From positions 335,381 through 399,380 of the forward strand of contig PIZR01000004.1 in assembly GCA_002835675.1 (NCBI GenBank): a DNA stretch of 64,000 nt. Direction: 5' to 3'. The first letter of the stretch is position 1, and every line of letters begins with the position of its first letter. The translations under genes were made by a program, and so were the position numbers. This document shows positions 1 through 7,367 of this stretch, piece by piece. A model generated the notes under the pieces. It was not told the DNA's origin. It was given only the letters and a program-made list of their open reading frames with translations, and did no database searches. This DNA comes from Bacillus sp. BA3 (GTDB lineage: Bacteria; Bacillota; Bacilli; Bacillales; DSM-1321).

Positions 1-374
1 CAGAAGGAAAAAGGAACGGATGGAAAATATGCGTTTAAGTAAATAGCGATCAGTAATCCATTGATCATTGGCAAAAATAAATAGTCCAATAGGATAACCC
101 AGCCCACTAAGAACCCAAGGTGAGGATTAAGAGCCTTTTGAGTAAATGTATATGCAGAACCGGCAACAGGGTAGGCCTTAACCATTTGACCATAGCTATA
201 GGCTGTAAACAACATACCAGCCAAAGCTATGATATAGGCAGCAGGTACCATCCCTTTCGTTATCTCCGCAACAACCCCATATGTAGAAAAAACTGTTGTA
301 GGTGCCATATAAGCCAATCCAAATAGCACTAAAGGAAATACTGTTAACGAACGTCTTAATTTTGCATTCTCCAT
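1..374 (-). CDS. APC-family amino acid permease, N-terminal part (cut by window edge)
   Basis: These are the first 124 codons of an amino acid permease of the APC superfamily; the remainder lies beyond the left border. The ATG at 374 is preceded by GGTGGAG. The protein begins [12 protein letters not shown], and its first membrane helix carries [15 protein letters not shown], a helix-breaking segment typical of this superfamily; a second helix, the loop [11 protein letters not shown] and a third helix follow. Such proteins are cytoplasmic-membrane symporters for amino acids or amines. The substrate cannot be read from this part. It points the same way as the catabolic genes to its right and might import a nitrogenous substrate for them, but the operator shared by those genes is not found in front of it. 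Confidence 0.85.
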   Translation of the reverse strand, partial: MENAKLRRSLTVFPLVLFGLAYMAPTTVFSTYGVVAEITKGMVPAAYIIALAGMLFTAYSYGQMVKAYPVAGSAYTFTQKALNPHLGFLVGWVILLDYLFLPMINGLLIAIYLNAYFPSVPFSF

Positions 375-415
375 GTATCACTCCACCCTTATTCGTGATT
401 AATTAATTTATATGC

Positions 416-448
416 AAATACCATACCAAGTGGGTATTAATGGTATTT
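416..448. promoter_or_regulatory. Inverted repeat upstream of the APC permease
   Basis: AAATACCAT (416-424) and ATGGTATTT (440-448) form a perfect 9-base inverted repeat about 45 bases upstream of the permease start. With no T-run in the direction of transcription, an operator is likelier than a terminator. The regulator is unknown. Confidence 0.35.
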
Positions 449-869
449 TGCCAACAATTGCAATATACAGATTATTTAATGAATTAATAGGTTTATGCAA
501 TTCTACATCATTTATTTAATATTGCATAATCAGTCGTCAGGGACGGGATATGGCAACCCATTATTCTATACTTTTCTTCTTCAGCTAGCAGTCCTCGGCT
601 CTCACTCTTCCGATAGCTAAGAAATATCTATTCATTAAGTCATTTATAAAGGAAAAATCAAATGGCAAAGTTATCATAATGCCATCGCCCGAACATAGTC
701 TACTTGGTGCCTTCTACCGTAAACACTTCAAAGAGACTTCATTGAAAGAGAGCGATATTGGAAGGTTTCCCTATCCCAACCGCTCTCGTACAACTTCGCT
801 CTTCATTAACTGTGTAAACGTCACCATTTTTAAAGATCAATCTATTTTCCCTCTTAGAAAGACTATTCA
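449..869. other. Intergenic stretch with no recognised feature
   Basis: About 420 bases between the permease promoter region and the end of the MHS transporter gene. A 68-codon open frame at 679-885 has no ribosome binding site, no recognisable motif and runs over the end of the convergent real gene, so it is not called. Confidence 0.5.
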
Positions 870-2213
870 TTACCCGCTTATTTGATTATCTGTATCCTTA
901 TCGTCTATTGTCCTTTTTTCAGAGAAAGGATTACTTTTACTTTGACTACTTCGGACAAATAATACTGAGATAAGAGATGCGATACAAAGAAATACTAAAA
1001 ATGAAGCAAGCGGAATCCAAGAATTATTGTAGGTGCCTACTAATATAGTCGCAATCATTGGGGCAGTTCCACCAAATAATGCAGAGCCTGTTTGATAACC
1101 AAGCGTTATTCCTGTATAACCAACATTCGTACTAAACATTTCAGTAAACATTGTCCCGATAGTCGCCGCAATTGGAGGCCACAGTATTCCTAAGCCCACT
1201 ATTGAAATAACGTATAACCAAGGAGTGGATTGTAAGGAAAATAAATAAAAGTATGGAAAGGCAAAAAGCGTTATTCCGATAGTACCAATAAGAAAAACAC
1301 GTTTACGGCCAATTTTATCAGATAACATTCCCATAAATGGCATGCAAATCGCTGTAACGATTGTTGCAACAGTAACTACATTTAAAGCTGTAGTCCTTGA
1401 AAAACCTTGTGTTTCTGTAGCATAGGATATGAAAAATGTGGAAAATAAGTAGAATGGGCCCACTTCAACACATTTTGCTCCTAAAGAAATTAAAACAGCT
1501 TTCCAATGATATCGCAGTGTCTCAAATAGTGGGATTTTTACGACGTTTCCTTTTTCTTTCTCTTCCTTGAAGGCCGATGTTTCCTCAATCCCTTTCCTTA
1601 TCCAGATACCAATAACTACTAAAATCGCACTTAGGACAAATGGAACCCTCCATCCCCATGAAAGAAATTGTGATTCAGGAAGTAAACTCATTAATGAAAT
1701 GGAGAATGTCCCAAGTAACATCCCAAGAGGGATACCCATTGCAGGAAAGCTTCCAAAAAAGCCACGTCTTTCTTTAGGTGCAGATTCAACCGCTAAGAGT
1801 ATTGCTCCTCCCCATTCCCCGCCAAGTCCAATCCCTTGAACGAGACGAAAAAAAACCAGAAGGATTGGTGCCCAAAGCCCTATCATTCCATATGTTGGAA
1901 GTAGTCCAATACATACAGTAGAAATCCCCATTAATAAAAGTGAAAGCACAAGAGTATTTTTCCTGCCAAACTTGTCTCCCAAATGACTAAAAACAAGCCC
2001 ACCAAGAGGTCGTATAAAAAATGTAATGCCAAATGATGCATAAGCAAGCAATAAACTTACAAACGGATCATCATTAGGAAAATACAGTTTATTAAATACA
2101 AGTGCAGCAACGGTTCCATAAAGAAAGAAATCAAAAAATTCAATGGTACTGCCAAGTAAACTTGCAAATAATATCTTTTGTGATTTCTTGTCCAGTTTCT
2201 TTTTCCCACTCAA
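870..2213 (-). CDS. MFS transporter, metabolite:H+ symporter (MHS) type
   Basis: A 447-residue major facilitator protein with 12 predicted membrane helices. The loop motif GDKFGRK lies at residues 79-85 and its second-half counterpart SDKIGRK at 298-304; QGIGLGGEWGGA at 126-137 is characteristic of the metabolite:H+ symporter branch (relatives of ShiA, ProP and KgtP), which brings organic acids, shikimate or betaines into the cell with protons. It is the leftmost complete gene of the catabolic island and probably imports the substrate or an intermediate, which is inference. A copy of the 21-bp island operator (2434-2454) lies about 220 bases upstream, together with a remnant of a flavin reductase gene. 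The substrate cannot be deduced. Confidence 0.88.
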   Translation of the reverse strand: MSGKKKLDKKSQKILFASLLGSTIEFFDFFLYGTVAALVFNKLYFPNDDPFVSLLLAYASFGITFFIRPLGGLVFSHLGDKFGRKNTLVLSLLLMGISTVCIGLLPTYGMIGLWAPILLVFFRLVQGIGLGGEWGGAILLAVESAPKERRGFFGSFPAMGIPLGMLLGTFSISLMSLLPESQFLSWGWRVPFVLSAILVVIGIWIRKGIEETSAFKEEKEKGNVVKIPLFETLRYHWKAVLISLGAKCVEVGPFYLFSTFFISYATETQGFSRTTALNVVTVATIVTAICMPFMGMLSDKIGRKRVFLIGTIGITLFAFPYFYLFSLQSTPWLYVISIVGLGILWPPIAATIGTMFTEMFSTNVGYTGITLGYQTGSALFGGTAPMIATILVGTYNNSWIPLASFLVFLCIASLISVLFVRSSQSKSNPFSEKRTIDDKDTDNQISG

Positions 2214-2284
2214 TTTAACACACCTCCGGATTAGTTACTTCCTGGATGCGGGTTCTTGGATGTGGATGGCTTGCTGATTATTAA

Positions 2285-2400
2285 TAGGTTAATGGTGCAC
2301 CAACATTAATAACGTACTATGTTACTTCCCCGATAAAGAGAGTCTGATCTCCTGCTATTTGTTTACTTTGTGCCTTATATTAATCTTGAACATGCAGTTT
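2285..2400 (-). pseudogene. Remnant of a second flavin reductase gene (3' part)
   Basis: Read leftward from about 2382, one frame gives YKAQSKQIAGDQTLFIGEV, which matches residues 111-129 (CKVHSKQMAGDHTLFIGEV) of the intact flavin reductase at 3435-3899. The similarity continues through a TAG stop into YVINVGAPLTY, against LVVSEGEPLAFY in the intact protein. DNA identity over 2321-2381 is about three quarters by eye. No upstream half of the gene remains before the IclR gene end at 2531. It is best read as the decayed tail of a duplicated or replaced reductase gene. Confidence 0.7.
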
Positions 2401-2433
2401 ATCAGACTCATAAGTATTCAGTATAATGTGTTG

Positions 2434-2454
2434 TGTATCCACAATACATTATAT
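2434..2454 (+). promoter_or_regulatory. Island operator, copy A (upstream of MHS transporter)
   Basis: TGTATCCAC followed by AATACATTATAT differs at 3 of 21 positions from the sequence shared by copies C and D. It also sits in a local inverted repeat, TTGTG-tatc-CACAA (2431-2444). Proposed to bind the GntR/FCD regulator encoded at 9318-9989. Confidence 0.55.
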
Positions 2455-2530
2455 AAATACCTTCAATAAGGCACTAATCGTTCTGGTGAAAAAGCCGATA
2501 ATCGCAATTTGTCTTTCAACCGTGGATATA

Positions 2531-3304
2531 TTAGCCTAAACAAAGATGTTTATCGTTATACCCAAATTCCCGTGAAATATCGAGTGCTGCACTCTTAACC
2601 TTTTCAACCAATGGAGGCAACAACTCGTTTTGGTAATTCACTTCAAGACCAGCAACACTAATGCCCGCAATGATATAACCTTTGTAATTAAAAATAGGAG
2701 CAGCTACCGCAGATATATAATTTTCAAGTTCCGAGTGACTGATCGTAAATTGCATTTTTCGAGACTCTTCTAGAAGAATACGAAGTCTCTCTTTATCAGT
2801 AATTGTTCCAGATGCAATCGACTTCAGTTCTATTTGCTCTAAATATTGTTCCCGCTCATACTGCGGCAGAAAAGCGAGAATGACACGAGAACACGCTCCG
2901 GCATACAGCGGTGTTCTCCGGCCAATTGCCGTATTAAGCCTTACACGCTGTTTTGTATCCTGTTTTTCGATGCAGATTGCCTCTTTGCCGTCTTGTACGA
3001 TGAGATTAACGGCTTCCCCTACCTTATCATGAAGTTTTTGCATTATCGGCAAAGCTACCTGCCGAATATCGAAGCGTTCAGCTACTAAATGGCCAAACTG
3101 AAGAAATAACAGGCCAAGTGAATATTTTCCATCTCTATCTTTAGCGAGAAGACCCATCTCTTCAAGTGACATTACCATTCGATAAACAGATGTTTTCGGT
3201 ATCCCTGAAAAATGTACGATTTCATTAAAACTTAACTTTGAGTGCGTTAAAAAAAGATTAAGGATATCCATTGATCTGACGGCTGTCTTATTTTTGCTTT
3301 GCAT
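2531..3304 (-). CDS. IclR-family transcriptional regulator
   Basis: A 257-residue regulator with a winged helix-turn-helix at about residues 8-60 (LSFNEIVHFSGIPKTSVYRM is the recognition region) and an IclR effector-binding domain from about residue 75 to the end. The ATG at 3304 has AAGGAGGGG a few bases upstream. IclR proteins commonly sense aromatic acids or their breakdown products and control the degradation genes beside them. Here the gene lies between the flavin reductase operon and the transporter, in the same direction and 130 bases after the reductase stop, so it may be read partly from that transcript. With the GntR protein it makes two regulators for one island, perhaps sensing substrate and intermediate separately; that split is speculation. 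Confidence 0.9.
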   Translation of the reverse strand: MQSKNKTAVRSMDILNLFLTHSKLSFNEIVHFSGIPKTSVYRMVMSLEEMGLLAKDRDGKYSLGLLFLQFGHLVAERFDIRQVALPIMQKLHDKVGEAVNLIVQDGKEAICIEKQDTKQRVRLNTAIGRRTPLYAGACSRVILAFLPQYEREQYLEQIELKSIASGTITDKERLRILLEESRKMQFTISHSELENYISAVAAPIFNYKGYIIAGISVAGLEVNYQNELLPPLVEKVKSAALDISREFGYNDKHLCLG

Positions 3305-3434
3305 GAATTCCCCTCCTTAACAAAACAAAAGCGCTTTTTCAAGAATGCTTTACGGTGTTTTTAACTAATACGGAACAGGATCATCGTTTTCAACTTTAAT
3401 GATCAAACTTTTACAAAAATCTGATATAAACAGA

Positions 3435-3899
3435 TTAGCTGAGTATTTCGGCGTATTTCCCTTCATAAAAGGCTAGTGGTTCTCCTTCGCTAACGACGAG
3501 TTCAGTTACTTCTCCAATAAAGAGTGTATGGTCCCCAGCCATTTGTTTACTATGGACCTTACATACGATATTTGCTAAAGCATTTTTAATTACTGGCAAT
3601 TCATTTATCCAGCCAAATTCAATCTGACGGTTTTCTTTAATCTGCCCCGCAAACTGCATGGATAACTCTTTTTGAGCATCTGACAATATATTTACAGCAA
3701 ATTTTCCAGATTCATTAATTTTATCTAGCATTTTAGCTTTTTCGCCTATGGATATTAAGACCATTCTTGGATTAAGTGAAACTGACATAAAAGCATTCGC
3801 CGTCATACCGTGTGCTTCATCTTCTAAAAGTGTTGTAATGACTGTTACTCCTGTTGCAAATTTCCCCATCGCATTTCTGAAATTTCTATCATCCATCAT
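3435..3899 (-). CDS. Flavin reductase, HpaC/DIM6-NTAB type
   Basis: A 154-residue protein of the flavin reductase family (HpaC-like), close to the usual length. The FATGVTVITT segment at residues 14-23, followed by GMTANAFMSVSLNP, is the conserved FMN/FAD-contacting region. Such enzymes use NAD(P)H to reduce free flavin and pass it by diffusion to a monooxygenase partner. The partner here is almost certainly the HpaB-type enzyme at 7368-8834. Its ATG overlaps the stop of the RibF-like gene by four bases (ATGA), so the FAD-making and FAD-reducing proteins are translationally coupled. A decayed relative of this gene lies at 2285-2400. Confidence 0.9.
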   Translation of the reverse strand: MMDDRNFRNAMGKFATGVTVITTLLEDEAHGMTANAFMSVSLNPRMVLISIGEKAKMLDKINESGKFAVNILSDAQKELSMQFAGQIKENRQIEFGWINELPVIKNALANIVCKVHSKQMAGDHTLFIGEVTELVVSEGEPLAFYEGKYAEILS

Positions 3900-4780
3900 T
3901 TTATAACCTCCTTAAAATTTGAACTATACTTAAACATTGATTCGAAAGGTATCTGTTTTATGAATTTAACAGTCAATTCTTCCACAACACCTCCCTTCAG
4001 CATTTCTATAATTTGACCGCTTATTTCATCATTTCTCTTGCTGCACCCATATCTTATAAATTTCCCATGACAAGATTTGTTCTCGTTTTTGATTTCTACA
4101 CGATATAAGCCTGGTGCTGGCAGGATATACTTATTCCCAATATAGATTTCCATATTTGTCTCTTTCTCATGTTTATGTCTATTTGCACTATAAACGACCC
4201 CATTAATTTCAAAATGATGTCCCAAATAGTAGGGTACGAGGTGGACATCTCCATCCCTTACCATTTTTCTAATTAAAGTTGAACTTATTTTTTCGCCATT
4301 ATGTACCTGTTTTGAAATGACGGTTACATCAAAGAGGTTGTTTTTACTCACTTTTTGTAAATAATCAACAGTACCCTGAGCTTTATTTCCAAAGGTGAAA
4401 TCAAATCCTACCACTATATGTTTAGCTTGAAGACCTAAAACATATTGTTTAATAAACTCAGATGGCTGAAGGGAAGCAAATGCTAAATTAAACTTTATGA
4501 CAAAAAGCTTGTCCACTCCAATAGCAGCCATTCTTTCAATCTTTAAAGCTAGGGGAGTTAAATATCTCCAATCTTTCTCCAATTTGATTACTTCATTTGG
4601 ATGTGGATCGAAGGTCATCGCCGTGAATTTAAGATTTTTCTTTTCGGCTATTCTCTTGGTTTGCTTCAACAGAGATTGATGACCTAAATGAACACCGTCA
4701 AAAAAACCTAATGCCATTACGTGAGGCTCCCTTGGATATAGGGATCCCTCTAGTGGATGTGCTAAATGGAAAACATCCAA
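3896..4780 (-). CDS. RibF-like FAD synthetase with degenerate riboflavin kinase half
   Basis: A 294-residue paralogue of the bifunctional riboflavin kinase/FMN adenylyltransferase. The N-terminal nucleotidyltransferase looks intact: GFFDGVHLGH at residues 25-34, VGFDFTFG at 124-131 and ISSTLIR at 165-171. In the C-terminal half, the kinase signature expected near residue 193 (GRxxGxPTAN) is absent; GVVYSANRHKHEKETNM stands there, although the overall kinase fold seems to continue. It should therefore make FAD from FMN but probably cannot phosphorylate riboflavin. It is coupled to the flavin reductase by a four-base overlap and sits inside a flavin-monooxygenase island, which suggests a dedicated FAD supply. 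An operator copy lies at 4965-4985. A housekeeping ribF presumably exists elsewhere. Confidence 0.82.
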   Translation of the reverse strand: MDVFHLAHPLEGSLYPREPHVMALGFFDGVHLGHQSLLKQTKRIAEKKNLKFTAMTFDPHPNEVIKLEKDWRYLTPLALKIERMAAIGVDKLFVIKFNLAFASLQPSEFIKQYVLGLQAKHIVVGFDFTFGNKAQGTVDYLQKVSKNNLFDVTVISKQVHNGEKISSTLIRKMVRDGDVHLVPYYLGHHFEINGVVYSANRHKHEKETNMEIYIGNKYILPAPGLYRVEIKNENKSCHGKFIRYGCSKRNDEISGQIIEMLKGGVVEELTVKFIKQIPFESMFKYSSNFKEVIK

Positions 4781-4964
4781 CCTGCTTCACCTTCTCCGTC
4801 ATCAAAATAATGATTTTTAAAATGTTTAGCCGATATTATTTTGTGTAATACTGGTGTACGGTGGACCCATCAACCATTAATGACGTACATTTTAAGTCAA
4901 CGATTGAACTTTTCATGAATGTGCACTCATTGCTTAACGATTAGAGTTTCTTCGTAATGAACTC

Positions 4965-4985
4965 TGTATACATAATCTATTACAC
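4965..4985 (+). promoter_or_regulatory. Island operator, copy B (upstream of RibF-like/flavin reductase operon)
   Basis: TGTATACAT followed by AATCTATTACAC, differing at 4 of 21 positions from copies C and D, with the TGTATACA core intact. It lies about 185 bases upstream of the RibF-like start in a 375-base gap that otherwise shows no gene. Confidence 0.5.
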
Positions 4986-5155
4986 AGAATATTCAGATAC
5001 TTAAATACCCCAATAATCAATTTGAGCATTCAGCATTGGGGTCCTGCGTAAGAATGTATCAGAGATAAAAGGCTCCTCGTTGTTTAATGTCACGAGAAGC
5101 CATTTGATACCATATTCGTATATGCAGGAGCTTATTCGTTTCAAAACATATCTGT

Positions 5156-5872
5156 TTATTGTACCTTAGAGTAGTAACGGACCTCGAAAATCTTACAGCC
5201 ATCCGGTGATTTCCATGGGCCATGCTCCATCCCAGGAGGACGGCAAGCAACCATCCCTGCTGTAAATTCCTCATTTAGACGTAGATCAATTAAAGATCCT
5301 TCAATAATATATAATTCTTCCCAAAAATCATGGACTTGCACCCCATTAGGAGAAGTATCTGTCCCTGGACCGTTATGAAGAATTCTTGTAGCGACTCCTG
5401 TAGTAGGGTCAGAAGCAATGATTCTTTCAGAAAGGCTCTTAACCTTACTAAAAGGCTGCGCTTCAAAAGTGTTATGATCGACAAATTCATGTTCTTCTTT
5501 TTTCTGATCTGCATAATAGCGAACTTCGAAAATCCTGCAACCATTAGTTGATTTCCATGGACCATGCTCCATCCCTGGAGGACGGCATGCAACCATTCCT
5601 GCTGTAAATTCCTCATTTAGACGTAAATCAATTAAGGATCCTTCTATAATATATAATTCTTCCCAAAAATCATGGACTTGGACTCCATCAGGGGATGTAT
5701 CAGTACCTGCCTCCAGTTCAAGAATTCGAGTTGCTACATTAGTATCTGGAATCTGTGCAATAATTCGTTGAGATGCACCTTTTACAGTTTTTGAAGGAAC
5801 AGCCTCAAAGGTTTTATACTCAACAAATTCTAATTCTGGTTTTCTATCAATTTTCATTTTTGATTTTTCCAT
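5156..5872 (-). CDS. Double-cupin protein with a near-perfect internal duplication
   Basis: A 238-residue protein made of two cupin domains in tandem (about residues 15-120 and 129-235), 114 residues apart. A 46-residue block, 63-108 and again 177-222, is identical in both halves, while the DNA of the two copies differs at roughly one base in ten. Each block has a cupin core with VHDFWEELYIIEG as motif 1 and RPPGMEHGPW as motif 2. Motif 1 has phenylalanine where the second histidine is usual, so any metal site is atypical. Single cupins of this kind resemble ChrR-like metal-binding domains. It is the last gene of the monooxygenase operon, one base after the DUF2848 stop. A ring-opening or intermediate-handling role is possible but not shown. 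Confidence 0.82.
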   Translation of the reverse strand: MEKSKMKIDRKPELEFVEYKTFEAVPSKTVKGASQRIIAQIPDTNVATRILELEAGTDTSPDGVQVHDFWEELYIIEGSLIDLRLNEEFTAGMVACRPPGMEHGPWKSTNGCRIFEVRYYADQKKEEHEFVDHNTFEAQPFSKVKSLSERIIASDPTTGVATRILHNGPGTDTSPNGVQVHDFWEELYIIEGSLIDLRLNEEFTAGMVACRPPGMEHGPWKSPDGCKIFEVRYYSKVQ

Positions 5873-5873
5873 T

Positions 5874-6551
5874 TCAAACTACCTCCGAATCCACTAAAAT
5901 ATGAACTTGATAATACAATTGAATTTTGTTATCCGTTAAACGATCATATAATTCTGCTGAAAATGCTTCCCCATAAATAAATTCACCATTTTTAATCGGT
6001 AATGTTCCGCAAAACACAATCATATCCTCACTATCATATCCACGTTCCTCGATTATTTTGAGCAAGTCTTCAGGATGCAAGAATTCTCCCAGATTGCCTG
6101 TTTGGTACTCTTTTTTCACCCCATCAACAATCATCCAGCTTCTCATTTCAATGTCATCCCATCGATCTTTTACTTCATCCAAAGCCCAAAATTGTGTTGA
6201 AATAGGTTTGCTGCATACTTGTTTGGATTTCTGAATAGACACTTTTTCAAGCCCGCGGTCCGTGTGATCACTGCCAAGTCCTAAATACCATTTCCCTTGA
6301 ATTTTCATGATGACCACTTCTGCTTCTCCGCTGCTGCTTTCTTGAATAACTGAAATTGAGTTATTTGTCGTAATGAGATTTGTTGAAAGATCGTAAATCA
6401 TCGGAACTTGTGGAGGAGCCGGTACGCCGATCTCCTTCAATTCATCAATATGTTTTTTTACAGATTCCTGGTCTTTTCCCGTATAGCCGGCAATAAGTAA
6501 TCGTTTAGGGTCTGCGACAATATTTCTTCCACAAACATTAATATTTATCAA
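5874..6551 (-). CDS. DUF2848 family protein (FAH-superfamily-like)
   Basis: A 225-residue protein that I assign to DUF2848 from its length and the conserved GLGSDHTDRGLE at residues 91-102, next to IMKIQGKWYL. The family resembles fumarylacetoacetate hydrolase-type enzymes, and the Asp/His/Asp cluster would suit a metal site for C-C bond hydrolysis, but no member's reaction is known to me. It overlaps the amidase gene upstream by four bases and is followed one base later by the double cupin, so the three are made together with the monooxygenase. By position it may hydrolyse a ring-opened product. Confidence 0.68.
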   Translation of the reverse strand: MININVCGRNIVADPKRLLIAGYTGKDQESVKKHIDELKEIGVPAPPQVPMIYDLSTNLITTNNSISVIQESSSGEAEVVIMKIQGKWYLGLGSDHTDRGLEKVSIQKSKQVCSKPISTQFWALDEVKDRWDDIEMRSWMIVDGVKKEYQTGNLGEFLHPEDLLKIIEERGYDSEDMIVFCGTLPIKNGEFIYGEAFSAELYDRLTDNKIQLYYQVHILVDSEVV

Positions 6552-7339
6552 CTGAATTCCTCCTTTCTATCCAAAACTCGGTGCTTCAAATTAGGGAATA
6601 CATCTCGAATCTTAGTAACCTGAGATGGATCAATCTCTGTTTTAATAATAGTTTCTTCGTCTCCTCCAGCAGCCACAACAATCCCCCATGGGTCAACCAC
6701 TTGACTATGACCAGCTAAAAGGACGTCATTAGTATTACCAACACAATTACTCGAAATCAAGAAACACTGGTTTTCCAATGCTCGAACTGAATTGAATAAT
6801 TTCCAATGCTCCAGCCTTCTATGCGGCCAAGCAGATGTAACAAGAAGTAACTCTGCTCCTAAATCCACTTCAGCACGATACAATTCAGGAAATCGCAAAT
6901 CATAGCAAGTTGATAAGCCAACTTTCCCGAATTCTGTATCGACTACAGTTGTTTCATTTCCTCTCGTCAATATTTGGCCTTCTCTTGAACCATAACGAAA
7001 TAAATGCATTTTTCGATAGGTTCCTATAAGTTTCCCATCCGGAGAAAATAGAACACTTGTGTTGTAGTATTTTCCATTATTTTTTTCTATGAAACTACCT
7101 GCAAATATATATGACTTAACTTCTTTAGCCTTTGAGGAGAATCGTTGGACAAAATCCCCATTCAATTCTTCTGATTCGTCAATATAACGATCAAAAGAAA
7201 AGTACCCTGTTGCCCACGTTTCTGGTAAAACTATTAAATCTTGTCCTTTTAATCCATCAATCATTGACTCCACTCGATCTATGCGAGCAGATTTAGATTC
7301 GCTATCTTTAATCTCTAATTGTATTGATGCAATTTTCAT
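6548..7339 (-). CDS. Carbon-nitrogen hydrolase (nitrilase superfamily amidase)
   Basis: A 263-residue hydrolase with the nitrilase-superfamily triad visible: Glu40 in VLPETWATGYF, Lys110 in YRKMHLF and Cys145 in STCYDLRFPE. Length and motifs suit the omega-amidase/carbamoylase branches rather than true nitrilases. It should hydrolyse an amide or carbamoyl bond of a small acid in the cytoplasm. It lies 28 bases after the monooxygenase and overlaps the DUF2848 gene by four bases (ATGA). Its presence in the operon implies that the substrate or an intermediate contains nitrogen, for example an amide formed when an N-heterocycle is opened; that reading is inference. Confidence 0.88.
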   Translation of the reverse strand: MKIASIQLEIKDSESKSARIDRVESMIDGLKGQDLIVLPETWATGYFSFDRYIDESEELNGDFVQRFSSKAKEVKSYIFAGSFIEKNNGKYYNTSVLFSPDGKLIGTYRKMHLFRYGSREGQILTRGNETTVVDTEFGKVGLSTCYDLRFPELYRAEVDLGAELLLVTSAWPHRRLEHWKLFNSVRALENQCFLISSNCVGNTNDVLLAGHSQVVDPWGIVVAAGGDEETIIKTEIDPSQVTKIRDVFPNLKHRVLDRKEEFS

Positions 7340-7367
7340 TTTTGCAACATCCTTTTATTTATATTTT

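Noticed and set aside
679-885. 68-codon open frame upstream of the MHS transporter end
   Set aside because: No ribosome binding site, no family-like sequence, and it overlaps the end of a real convergent gene.
4858-4895. Short similarity to the flavin reductase remnant (GTACGT-CATTAATG-like string)
   Set aside because: Too short and gapped to separate from chance in AT-rich DNA; no protein-level match as at 2285-2400.
5059-5616. Alternative minus-strand frames across the double-cupin gene
   Set aside because: They are shadows created by the internal duplication of the cupin gene in another frame; sequence is not protein-like.
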